A stretch of 64,000 bases of DNA from assembly GCA_020002185.1 (NCBI GenBank), contig CM034537.1, forward strand, positions 5,770,465 through 5,834,464. Direction: 5' to 3'. The DNA is from Paraescarpia echinospica (lineage: Eukaryota; Annelida; Polychaeta; Sabellida; Siboglinidae). Made by a program: the position numbers and the translations under genes. Under the pieces are notes generated by a model. It made no database searches, was not told the origin of the DNA, and saw only the letters and a list, made by a program, of their open reading frames with translations. Below are positions 12,607 through 25,300 of this stretch, in pieces (position 1 is the stretch's first letter; every line of letters begins with the position of its first letter).

Positions 12607-14273
12607 AGGGTGTGTTGACACTGTGTTTTAGTATGGTAAACACTGCAGATGTTTTGGTGTTGGACACGCTGTGTGGTTGATTATCAAGGACACTGTGAAT
12701 TTGTTGGTACTCTGTCTGTTTTCAGATCGTTGACACTGTGAATGCAAATCACTCAATCTCGTTGATGATCAATAACACCGCGGGTGTAACCAATACTGTG
12801 CGACTGATGATCAAGAACATTGCAGATGTGTTAGCCACTGTGGGATAGAGGACCAAGGGCACTGTGGAGTTGTTTATACTCTGTGTGGTTGAAGGTCATG
12901 GACACTGTTGATGAGTGCATACTCTGTAATTGATGATCAAGGATGCTGTGGATGTACTGACACTCCGTGTGGTTGAAAATCATAGACACTTTGGATGTGT
13001 TGATACTCTGCGTGGTTTAGTATTGTGAACACGGCAGATGTATTGATATTCTGTGTGGTTGAAGATCATGGATAGTGTGAATGTGTTGGACACTCTGTGT
13101 ACTTGATGATCATGGATACTATGGATGTGTTGACACTGTTGACTGAGGATCATGTGATATATTGTCACTGTGATTGAGGATCATAGACACTGTGTATGTG
13201 TTGGTACTCTTTGTGGTGTATTATTGTGAAAACTTCAGATGAATTGATACCCTGTGTGATTGAAGATCATGGACAGTGGGGATGTGTCGATATTCTGTGG
13301 TTGATGATCAATGACGCTGTGTATATGTTAAGACTGTGTGATTCCGGAACGTGGAAACTGGGTTTAGAATTGTAAACAATGTAGATGTGTTGGTGTTGGA
13401 CACGCTGGGTGGTTGGTGATCAATAAAACTGCGGATGTGAGGAATACTGTGCGATTGATGTTCAAGGACACGGCGGAAGTGATGAAAACTGTGTGGGTGA
13501 TGGTCAAGGATACTGTCGATGTGAAGGTACTCGGTGTAGTTAATCACGAAGGACACTGTGTATATGTGGGTACTCTGTGTGGTTGATGACCATGTGCATT
13601 GTGGATGTATGTACACTGTGTGGTTAATACCCTGTGTGATTGAGGATCATGGATACTGGATGTGCTGACACGGTGTAGTTGAGGATCAAGGATACTGTGG
13701 ATGTGTTAGTACTCTGTGTGTTTGATGAACAAGGACACGGCGGATGTGATGAACACTGTGTGATTGATGATCAAGGACATTGCGGGAGTGTTGGACACTG
13801 TGTGGTTGAGTTTCAGGGACACTGTGGATGTGTAGGTACTCTGCGTGGTTAATGACCAAGGACACTGAGGATGTGTAGGTACTCTGTGTGGTTGAAACCC
13901 ATGGACATTGTGGGTGTGTTTGGAGAATGTGTAATTAATATTCAAGGACTCTGTGCGTGTGTACATACCGTGAGTGACTGATAACCTTGGACATTGTGGA
14001 TGTATTTATACTCCCTTTAGTTGAGGGACACTGTTGTTGATGACGATGAATACTGCGGTTGTGATGTACACTGTGTGGTTGATGATCGAAGACCCTACGG
14101 AAATATTTATACTCGATATGGTTGAGGATTATAAACACTGTGTATGTGTTTGGCACTGTGTAGTTGATGATCATGGATACTGCGGATTTGTTGACACTCT
14201 GCGTTATTGAAGATCTTGGATTCTAAGGATGTGTTTACGATCATGGACACTGTGGATGTGGTGGTTGAGGATC

Positions 14274-14290
14274 GCAAAGATACTTTGTGT
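14274..14290 (+). other. ~53-bp deletion junction in A subunit
   Basis: GGATCGCAAAGAT joins ACTTTGTGTGG. The matching place at 24,228-24,305 has the extra monomer containing GGAACAAGCACAC between them. The flanking bases GAT/TAT give little homology. The deletion shortens the anchor-to-anchor distance here to 1,407 bp. Confidence 0.68.
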
Positions 14291-15729
14291 GGTTGAAGAT
14301 CATGGACTTTGTTGATGTGTTCATACACTGTAATTTGATGATCAAGGATGCTGTGGATGTATTGATACTCTGTGTGGTTGAAAATCATAGACTCTATTGA
14401 GGTGTTGATACTCTGCGTGGTTTAGTATTGTGAAATCTGCAGACGTATTGATATTCTGTGTGGTTGAAGATCATGGACAGTGTAAATGTGTTGTACACTC
14501 TGTGTACTTGATGATCATGGAAACTGTGGATGTGTTGACACTGTTGACTTAGGATCATGTGATATGTTGTCACTGTGACTGAAGATCATGGACACTGTGT
14601 ATGTGATGGTACTCTTTGTGGTGTATTATTGTGAAAACTCCAGATGTATTTATACCCTGTGTGATTGAAGATCATGGACAGTGAGGATGTGTCGATATTC
14701 TGTGGTTGATGATCAATGACGCTATGTATATATGTTAAGTCTGTGTGATTCCGGAACGTGGAAACTGGGGTGGTGTTACCACTGTGAGGTTTAGAATTGT
14801 AAACACTGTAGATGTGTTGGTGTTGGACAAGCTGGGTGGTTGGTGATCAATAACCCTGCTGATGTGACGAATACTGTGCGATTGATAATCAAGGACACGG
14901 CGGAAGTGATGAAAACTGTGTGATTGAGGGTCAAGGATACTGTCGATGTGAAGGTACTCGGTGTAGTTAATCACGAAGGACACTGTGTATATGTAGGTAC
15001 TCTGTGTGGTTGATGACCATGTGCATTGTGGATGTATGTACACTGTGTGGTTGATGGATGCGTTAATACCCTGTCTGATTGAGTATCATGGATACTGGAT
15101 GTGCTGACACGGTGTAGTTGAGGATCAAGGTTACAGTGGATGTGTTAGTACTCTGTGTATTTGATGAACAAGAACACTGCGGATGTGATGAACACTGTGT
15201 GATTGATGTTCGAAGACACTGCGGAAATGTTTATACTCGGTGTGGTAGAGGATTATAAACACTGTGTATGTTTTTAGCACTGTGTAATTAATGATTGTGG
15301 ATACTGCGGATTTGTTGACACTATGCGTCATTGAAGATCTTGGATTCTAAGGATGTGTTTACGATCATGGACATTGTGGATGTGGTGGTTGAGGATCGCA
15401 GATATTGGATGTGTTGACATTGTATATGGTTGAGGAACAAGCACACTGTGGAATTGTTTATACATTGTGTATTTGAAGATCATGGACATTGTTGATGAGT
15501 TCATACACTGTAAGTTGATTATCAAGGATGCTGTGGATGTATTGATACTCTGTGTGGTTGAAAATCATAGACTCTATTGAGGTGTTGATACTCTGCGTGG
15601 TTTAGTATTGTGAAAACTGCAGATGTATTAATATTATGTGTGGTTAAAGATCATGGACAGTGTAAATGTGTTGTACCCTCTGTGTACTTGATGATCATGG
15701 ATACTGTGGATGTGTTGGACACTGTTGAC

Positions 15730-18700
15730 TGAGGATCATGTACACTATGGATGTGTTGTCACTGTGGTTGAGGATCATGGACTCTGTGTACATGTTCTTA
15801 CTCTGTGTGGTGTATTATTGTAAAAACTCCAGATGTATTTATACTCTGTGTGATTGGAGATCATGGACAGGGTGGATGTAGATGTATTGATACTCTGTAT
15901 GGTTTACTATTGTGAATACAACATATGTATTTCTATTCTCTATGTTTGAGGATTATGGATATTATGGATGTATTAATACCCAGTCTGGTTGAGGATCATG
16001 GAGAATGGATTTGTTGAAACTGTGTAATTGAGGATCAAGGACACTGTGAATGTGTTATTACTCTGTGTAGTTGTTTATCAAGGACAATGTTGATGTGTTG
16101 ATACTCTGCCTGGTTGATGATCGTGGACATTGTGGATATACTGGTAGATACTCTGTGTCGTTAAGGATTATGAAGACTGGATGAGTTGACACTGTGTAGT
16201 CCAGAAACAGTGACACTGTGAATGTGTTGGTACGCTGACTGGTTGATGATCGTGGATGCTGTGGATGCATAGCACAATATCTGGTTAATGATCAATAACA
16301 CTGCGGATGTTATGAATACTGTGCGAATGATGATCAAGAACATTGCAGATATGTTGGCAACTGTGGAATAGAGGATCAAGGATGTATTGATATTCTGCGT
16401 GATTTTTGATGAAGTACACGGCAGATGTGATGAAAACTGTGTAGTTGAGGGTCAAGCACACTTCGATGTGTAGGTACTCACTGTGGTTAATCACGAAGGC
16501 ACTGTGGTTATGTAGGTACTCCGTGTGGTAGATTATCGTGGACACTATGGATGTGTTTAATACCCTGTCTGGTTGAGGATCATGCAGATTGGTTTTGTTG
16601 ACACAGTTGATGAACATGGATATTGCGGTTGTGTTGACACTGTGTCATTGAAGATTTTGGATACTAAGGAGGTGTTTACACTGTTTGGTTAATGTTCATG
16701 GACACTGTAGATGTGCTGGTTGAGGTTCGCAGAGATTGTGTGTGTTGACATTGTATGGTTGAGGAACAAGCACAGTGTGGAGTTGTTTATACTCTGTGTG
16801 GTTCAAGATCATGGACACTGTTGGTGAGTTCATATTCTGTAGTTGATGATCAAGGAAGCAGTGGATGTATTGATACTCTGTGTGGTTGAAAATCATAGAC
16901 TCCATGGATGTGTTGATACTCTGCGAGGTTCACTATTGTGAATACTGCAGATGTATTGATATTCTGTGTGTTTGAAGATCATGGACAGTGTGAATGTGTT
17001 GGACACTCTGTGTGGTTGATGTTCATGGATAATGTGGATGTGTTGACACTGTAGACTGAGGATCATGTACATTTTGGTTGTGTTGTCACTGTGGTTGAGG
17101 ATCATGGACATTATGATTGTGTTGATACTCTGTGTGGTTTCGAATTGTGAACCATGTAGATGTATTAATACTCTGGGAGATTGAGGATCATGAACATTGT
17201 GGATGTGTTGATAGTCTGTGTGGTTTAGTATTGTGAACAATGCAGATGTATTGATACTCCATTTCGTTGAAGGTGATGGACACAGTTGATGTCTAGATAC
17301 CCTGTGTTTGATGATCAAAGATGATGTGTTTATATTTATACTCTGTTTGGTCGAACATCATAGACTTTATGGATGTGTTGTTACTCTGTGTGGTTAAGTA
17401 TTGTGAACCCTGCATATGTATTGATACTCTTATTGGTTGAAAATCATGGACAGTGTTGTTGTGTCCATTCTCTGTTGTTGATGCGAATGCTGTGGATGTA
17501 TGGACACTCTGTTGTATAAGATCGTAGACACTATGGATGAGTTAATACTCTGTCTGATTGAGGATAACGGAGAGTGGGTGTCTTGACGCTGTGTAATTGA
17601 TGACCAAGGTAATAGTGGATGTGTTGATTGTGTGTCAGGTTGATGATCATGGACACAGCAGATGTTATCTGCACTCTGTGATTGATAACAAAGGACACTG
17701 CTTATGTTTTGAACACTGTGTGGTTGAAGATGAAGAAAACTATGGATGTGTTAATACTCTGTCTGGTTTAGGATCGTGGAGACTGGAAGTGGTGACACTG
17801 TGTAGTTGAGGATCAAGGACATTGTTGATGTATTGGAACTCTGTCTGTTTGATGACCAAGGACAATGCGGATATGATTAACATTGTGTTATTGATGATCA
17901 AGTTCATTGCGGAGTGTAGTACACTGTGTGGTTCAAGATCAAGGATACGGTGGATGTGTTGATACCCTGTGTGCTTGATAATCTTGGACAATGTGTGGTT
18001 AATGACCAAAGGCGCTGTGGACATGTATATTCTCTGAGTGGTTGATGTCCATGGATATTTTGGATGTGTGCATGAATGTCTGAGGATCATAGTGACTGGA
18101 TGAACTGACACTATATGGTTGAGGAAAAAGCACACTGTAGATTTGTTTATACTCTATGTGGATGATGATTATGGACACTGTGGATATGTTGATTCTCTGT
18201 GTGGTTGACGATCAAGGACACGGCAGATGTGATATAAACTGTGTGGTTGAGGTTCAACGATACTGTCAATGTGTAGGTTCTCAGTGTGGGTAATCGCGAA
18301 TGACACGGCGTATGTGATGTGAACACTGTGTGGTTGATGACCATGGATATTGTGGATGTGTTGAACACTGTGTGGTTGAGGATCAGGGACACTGCGGATG
18401 TGTAGGTACTCTGCGTGGTTAATGACAAAGGACACTGAGGATGTGTAGGTACAATGTGTCGTTAAAACCCATGGACATTGTGGGTGTGTTTGGACACTGT
18501 GTAATTAATATTCAAGGACTCTGTGCGTGTGTACATACCGTGAGTGACTGATTACCATGGACATTGTGGATGTATTTATACTCCCTTTAGTTGAGGGACA
18601 CTGTTGTTGATGACGAAGGATACTGCTGTTGTGATGTACACTGTGTGGTTGATGATCGAAGACACTGCGGAAATGTTTATACTCGGTATGGTTGAGGATA

Positions 18701-19169
18701 ATAAACACTGTGTATGTGTTTGGCACTGTGTAGTTGATGATCATGGATACTGCGGATTTGTTGACACTGCGTCATTGAAGATCTTGGATTCTAAGGATGT
18801 GTTTACGATCATGGACATTGTGGATGTGGTGGTTGAGGATTGCAGAGATTGGATGTGTTTACATTTTATGGTTGAGGAACAAGCACACTCTGCAGTTGTT
18901 TATTCTTTGTGTGGTTGAAGATCATGGACATTGTAGATGAGTTCATACTCTGTAGTTGATGATCAAGGATGCTGTGGATGTATTGATACTCAGTGTGGTT
19001 GAAAATCATAGACTCTATTGAGGTGTTGATACTCTGCGTGGTTTAGTATTGTGAAAACTGCAGATGTATTGATATTCTGTACTTTGAAGATCATGGACAG
19101 TGTATATGTGTTGGACACTCTGTGTACTTGATGATCATGGATACTGTGGATGTGTTTGACACTCTTGAC
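15730..19169 (+). repeat. Type I higher-order block, copy 4 (3,440 bp)
   Basis: Type I block with the usual order (TTTCGTTGAAGG monomer near 17,260; C-type monomers from about 17,740). It carries its own set of substitutions, including GTAGACTGAGG near 17,050 where other copies have GTTGACTGAGG. That change puts an in-frame stop into a 70-codon plus-strand frame that is open in twelve other copies, which argues that the frame is not a gene. Confidence 0.86.
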
Positions 19170-19470
19170 TGAGGATCATGTATACTATGGATGTGTTGTC
19201 ACTGCGGTTGAGGATCATGGACTCTGTGTACGTGTTGGTACTCTGTGTGGTGTATTATTGTAAAAACTCCAGATGTATTTATACTCTGTGTGATTGGAGA
19301 TCATGGACAGGGTGGATGTGTCGATACTCTGTGATGTGATTGATGACCAATGATGCTATGCATATGTTTAGACTGAGTGATTCCGGAACGTGGAAACTGG
19401 AGGGTGTGTTGACACTGTGTTTTAGTATGGTAAACAACGCAGATGTGTTGGTGTTGGACACGCTGTGTGG

Positions 19471-19490
19471 TTGATTATCAAGGACACTGT
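19471..19490 (+). other. Recombination junction, D to type I
   Basis: Left of this point the sequence follows D modules such as 22,560-22,640 (CACGCTGTGTGGTTGATTATC). To the right it follows type I such as 2,440-2,480 (GTTGATGTGTTGATACTCTG). The two parents share about 16 bp here, so the crossover point cannot be placed more finely. This fits homologous or microhomology-driven unequal exchange. Confidence 0.75.
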
Positions 19491-22247
19491 TGATGTGTTG
19501 ATACTCTGCCTGGTTGATGATCGTGGACATTGGGGATATACTGGTAGATACTATGTGTCGTTAAGGATTATGAAGACTGGATGTGGTGACACTGTGTAGT
19601 TGAGAAACAGTGACACTGTGAATGTGTTGGTACGCTGACTGGTTGATGATCGTGGATACTGTGGATGCATAGCACAAGATCTGGTTAATGATAAATAACA
19701 CTGCGGATGTTATGAATACTGTGCGAATGATGATCAAGAACATTGCAGATATGTTGGCAACTGTGGAATAGAGGATCATGGATGTATTGATATTCTGCGT
19801 GATTTTTGATGAAGGACACGGCAGATGTGATGAAAACTGTGTAGTTGAGGGTCAAGCACACTTCGATGTGTAGGTACTCACTGTGGTTAATCACGAAGGA
19901 CACTGTGGTAATGTAGGTACTCCGTGTGGTTGATTATCGTGGACAGTATGGATGTGTTTAATACCCTGTCTGGTTGAGGATCATGCAGATTGGTTTTGTT
20001 GACACAGTTGATGAACATGGATGTTGCGGTTGTGTTGACACTGTGTCATTGAAGATTTTGGATACTAAGGAGGTGTTTACACTGTTTGGTTCATGTTCAT
20101 GGACACTGTAGATGTGCTGGTTGAGGTTCGCAGAGATTGTATGTGTTGACATTGAATGGTTGAGGAACAAGCACAGTGTGGAGTTGTTTATACTCTGTGT
20201 GGTTCAACATCATGGACACTGTTGGTGAGTTCATATTCTGTAGTTGATGATCAAGGAAGCTGTGGATGTATTGATACTCTGTGTGGTTGAAATCATAGAC
20301 TCCATGGATGTGTTGATACTCTGCGTGATTTACTATTGTGAATATTGCAGATGTATTGATATTCTGTATGTTTGAAGATCATGGACAGTGTGAATGTGTT
20401 GGACACTCTGTGTGGTTGATGTTCATGGATAATGTGGATGTGTTGACACTGTTGACTGAGGATCATGTACATTTTGGTTGTGTTGTCACTGTGGTTGAGG
20501 ATCATGGACATTATGATTGTGTTGATACTCTGTGTGGTTTCGAATTGTGAACCCTGTAGATGTATTGATACTCTGTGAGATTGAGGATCATGAACATTGT
20601 GGATGTGTTGATAGTCTGTGTGGTTTAGTATTGTGAACAATGCAGATTTATTGATACTCCATTTCGTTGAAGGTGATGGACACAGTTGATGTCTAGATAC
20701 CCTGTGTTTGATGATCAAAGATGATGTGTTTATATTTATACTCTGTTTGGTCGAACATCATAGACTTTATGGATGTGTTGTTACTCTGTATGGTTAAGTA
20801 TTGTGAACCCTGCATATGTATTGGTACCCTTATTGGTTGAAAATCATGGACAGTGTTGTTGTGTCCATTCTCTGTTGTTGATGCGAATGCTGTGGATGTA
20901 TGGACACTCTGTTGTATAAGATCGTAGACAATATGGATGAGTTAATACTCTGTCTGATTGAGGATAACGGAGAGTGGCTGTCTTGACGCTGTGTAATTGA
21001 TGACCAAGGTAATAGTGGATGTGTTGATTGTGTGTCAGGTTGATGATCATGGACACAGCAGATGTTATCTGCACTGTGTGATTGATAACAAAGGACACTG
21101 CTTATGTTTTGAACACTGTGTGGTAGAAGATGAAGAAAACTATGGATGTGTTAATACTCTGTCTGGTTGAGGATCGTGGAGACTGGAAGTGGTGACACTG
21201 TGTAGTTGAGGATCAAGGACATTGTTGATGTACTGGAACTCTGTCTGTTTGATGACGAAGGACAATGCGGATATGATTAACATTGTGTGATTGATGATCA
21301 AGGTCATTGCGGAGTGTAGTACACTGTGTGGTTGAAGATCAAAGATACGATGGATGTGTTGATACCCTGTGTGCTTGATAATCTTGGACAATGTGTGGTT
21401 AATGACCAAAGGCGCTGTGGACATGTATATACTCTGAGTGGTTGATGTCCATGGATATTTTGGATGTGTGCATGAATGTCTGAGGATCATAGAGACTGGA
21501 TAAACTGACACTATATGGTTGAGGAAAAAGCACACTGTGAATTTGTTTATACTCTATGTGGATGATGATTATGGACACTGTGGATATATTGATTCTCTGT
21601 GTGGTTGACGATCAAGGACACGGCAGATGTGATGTAAACTTTGTGGTTGAGGGTCAAGGATACTGTCGATGTGTAGGTACTCAGTGTGGGTAATCGCGAA
21701 TGAAACGGCGTATGTGATGTGAACACTGTGTGGTTGATGACCATGGACATTGTGGATGTGTTGAACACTGTGCGGTTGAGGATCAGGGACACTGCGGATG
21801 TGTAGGTACTCTTCGTGGTTAATGACCAAGGACACTGAGGATGTGTAGGTACAATGTGTCGTTAAAACCATGGACATTGTGGGTGTGTTTGGACACTGTG
21901 TAATTAATATTCAAGGAATCTGTGCGTGTGTACATACCGTGAGTGACTGATTACCATGGACATTGTGGATGTATTTATACTCCCTTTAGTTAAGGGACAC
22001 TGTTGTTGATGACGAAGGATACTGCTGTTGTGATGTACACTGTGTGGTTGATGATCGAAGACACTGCGGAAATGTTTATACTCGGTATGGTTGAGGATAA
22101 TAAACACTGTGTATGTGTTTGGCAAAATGTAGTTGATGATCATGGATACTGCGGATTTGTTGACACTGCGTCATTGAAGATCTTGGATTCTAAGGATGTG
22201 TTTACGATCATGGACATTGTGGATGTGGTGGTTGAGGATCGCAGAGA

Positions 22248-22262
22248 TTGGATGTATGAAGA
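22248..22262 (+). other. ~229-bp deletion junction in 3' module
   Basis: GCAGAGATTGGATGT is followed directly by ATGAAGATCGTGG. Other type I blocks have about 229 bp between these points, covering the GAACTAGCACAC and GTGAAAACTGCAG monomers. The offset between copies falls from 10,190 to 9,961 bp across it. The loss is about 5.3 monomers, not a whole number, so it was not simple in-register slippage. Confidence 0.7.
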
Positions 22263-22341
22263 TCGTGGACAGTGTAAATGTGTTGGACACTCTGTGTACT
22301 TGATGATCATGGATACTGTGGATGTGTTGGACACTCTTGAC

Positions 22342-25300
22342 TGAGGATCATGTACACTATGGATGTGTTGTCACTGTGGTTGAGAATCATGGACTCTGTG
22401 TACGTGTTGGTACTCTGTGTGGTGTATTATTGTAAAAACACCAGATGTATTTATACTCTGTGTGATTGGAGATCATGGACAGGGTGGATGTGTCGATACT
22501 CTGTGGTTGATGACCAATGACGCTATGCTTATGTTTAGACTGAGTGATTCCGGAACGTGGAAACTGGAGGGTGTGTTGACACTGTGTTTTAGTATGGTAA
22601 ACACTGCAGATGTGTTGGTGTTGGACACGCTGTGTGGTTGATTATCAAGGACACTGTGAATTTGTTGGTATTCTGTCTGGTTTCTGATCGTTGACACTGT
22701 GAATGCAAATCAGTCAATCTGGTTGATGATCAATAACACCGCGGGTGTGACCAATACTGTGCGACTGATGATCAAGAACATTGCAGATGTGTTAGCCACT
22801 GTGGGATAGAGGACCAAGGGCACTGTGGAGTTGTTTATACTCTGTGTGGTTGAAGGTCATGGACACTGTTGATGAGTGCATACTCTGTAATTGATGATCA
22901 AGGATGCTGTGGATGTACTGACACTCCGTGTGGTTGAAAATCATAGACACTTTTTATGTGTTGATACTCTGCGTGGTTTAGTATTGTGAACACGGCAGAT
23001 GTATTGATATTCTGTGTGGTTGAAGATCATGGATAGTGTGAATGTGTTGGACACTCTGTGTACTTGATGATCATGGATACTGTGGATGTGTTGACACTGT
23101 TGACTGAGGATCATGTGATATGTTGTCACTGTGATTGAGGATCATAGACACTGTGTATGTGTTGGTACTCTTTGTGGTGTATTATTGTGAAAACTTCAGA
23201 TGAATTTATACCCTGTGTGATTGAAGATCATGGACAGTGGGGATGTGTCGATATTCTGTGGTTGATGATCAATGACGCTGTGTATATGTTAAGACTGTGT
23301 GATTCCGGAACGTGGAAACTGGGTTTAGAATTGTAAACAATGTAGATGTGTTGGTGTTGGACACGCTGGGTGTTTGGTGATCAATAACACTGCGGATGTG
23401 AGGAATACTGTGCGATTGATGTTCAAGGTCGCGGCGGAAGTGATGAAAATTGTGTGGTTGATGGTCAAGGATACTGTCGATGTGAAGGTACTCGGTGTAG
23501 TTAATCACGAAGGACACTGTGTATATGTGGATACTCTGTGTGGTTGAAGACCATGTGCATTGTGGATGTATGTACACTGTGTGGTTAATACCCTGTGTGA
23601 TTGAGGATCATGGATACTGGGTGTGCTGACACGGTGTAGTTGAGGATCAAGGATACTGTGGATGTGTTAGTACTCTGTGTGTTTGATGAACAAGGACACG
23701 GCGGATGTGATGAACACTGTGTGATTGATGATCAAGGACATTGCGGAAGTGTTGGACACTGTGTGGTTGAGTTTTAAGGACACTGTGGATGTGTAGGTAC
23801 TCTGCGTGGTTAATGACCAAGGACACTGAGGATGTGTAGGTACTCTGTGTGGTTGAAACCCATGGACATTGTGGGTGTGTTTGGACAATGTGTAATTAAT
23901 ATTCAAGGACTCTGTGCGTGTGTACATACCGTGAGTGACTAATAACCTTGGACATTGTGGATGTATTTATACTCCCTTTAGTTGAGGGACACTGTTGTTG
24001 ATGACGATGGATACTGCGGTTGTGATGTACACTGTGTGGTTGATGATCGAAGACCCTACGGAAATATTTATTCTCGATATGGTTGAGGATTATAAACACT
24101 GTGTATGTATTTGGCACTGTGTAGTTGATGATCATGGATACTGCGGATTTGTTGACACTCAGCGTTATTGAAGATCTTGGATTATAAGGATGTGTTTACG
24201 ATCATGGACACTGTGGATGTGGTGGTTGAGGATCGCAAAGATTGGATTTGTTGACATTGTATGGTTGAGGAACAAGCACACTCTGGAGTTGTTTATACTT
24301 TGTGTGGTTGAAGATCATGGACATTGTTGAAGTGTTCATACACTGTAATTTGATGATCAAGGATGCTGTGGATGTATTGGTACTCTGTGTGGTTGAAAAT
24401 CATAGACTCTATTGAGGTGTTGATACTCTGCGTGGTTTAGTATTGTGAAATCTGCAGACGTATTGATATTCTGTGTGGTTGAAGATCATGGACAGTGTAA
24501 ATGTGTTGTACTCTCTGTGTACTTGATGATCATGGAAACTGTGGATGTTTTGACACTGTTGACTTAGGATCATGTGATATGTTGTCACTGTGATTGAAGA
24601 TTATGGACACTGTGTATGTGATGGTACTCTTTGTGGTGTATTATTGTGAAAACTCCAGATGTATTTATACCCTGTGTGATTGAAGATCATGGACAGTGGG
24701 GATGTGTCGATATTCTGTGGTTGATGATCAATGACGCTATGTATATGTTAAGACTGTGTGATTCCGGAACGTGGAAACTGGGGTGGTGTTACCACTGTGA
24801 GGTTTAGAATTGTAAACACTGTAGATGTGTTGGTGTTGGACACGCTGGGTGGTTGGTGATCAATAACCCTGCTGATGTGACGAATACTGTGCGATTGATG
24901 ATCAAGGACACGGCGGAAGTGATGAAAAACTGTGTGATTGAGGGTCAAGGATACTGTCGATGTGAAGGTACTCGGTGTAGTTAATCACGAAGGACACTGT
25001 GTATATGTAGGTACTCTGTGTGGTTGATGACCATGTGTATTGTGGATGTATGTACACTGTGTGGTTGATGGATGCGTTAATATCCTGTCTGATTGAGTAT
25101 CATGGATACTGGATGTGCTGACACGGTGTAGTTGAGGATCAAGGTTACAGTGGATGTGTAAGTACTCTGTGTATTTGATGAATAAGGACACGGCGGATGT
25201 GATGAACACTGTGTGATTGATGATCAAGGACATTGCTGAAGTGTTGGACACTATGTGTTTGAGTTTCAGGGACACTGTGGATGTGTAGGTACTCTGCGTG

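Larger units (their letters stand above)
12381..15729 (+). repeat. D/A higher-order block (3,349 bp)
   Basis: Begins like type I but diverges near 12,530, where GGGTGGATGT is followed by GTCGATACTC instead of AGATGTATTG. It holds a D module (anchor 12,587-12,594) and two A subunits (anchors 13,342-13,349 and 14,749-14,756). Relative to the copy at 22.3-24.8 kb it lacks about 53 bp near 14,280, where GCAAAGAT joins ACTTTGTG directly. It ends in the common 3' module before the landmark at 15,730. Confidence 0.84.
19170..22341 (+). repeat. Hybrid D / type I block (3,172 bp)
   Basis: Starts as a D module (anchor 19,381-19,388) and switches to type I within the shared run TTGATTATCAAGGACA at 19,471-19,490. 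It therefore lacks the rest of D and the first part of type I. Near 22,255 a second event removes about 229 bp of the 3' module (GATTGGATGT joined to ATGAAGATCGTGG). The type I body from about 19,560 to 21,880 is close to copies 1-3, offset from copy 3 by 10,190 bp. Confidence 0.84.
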
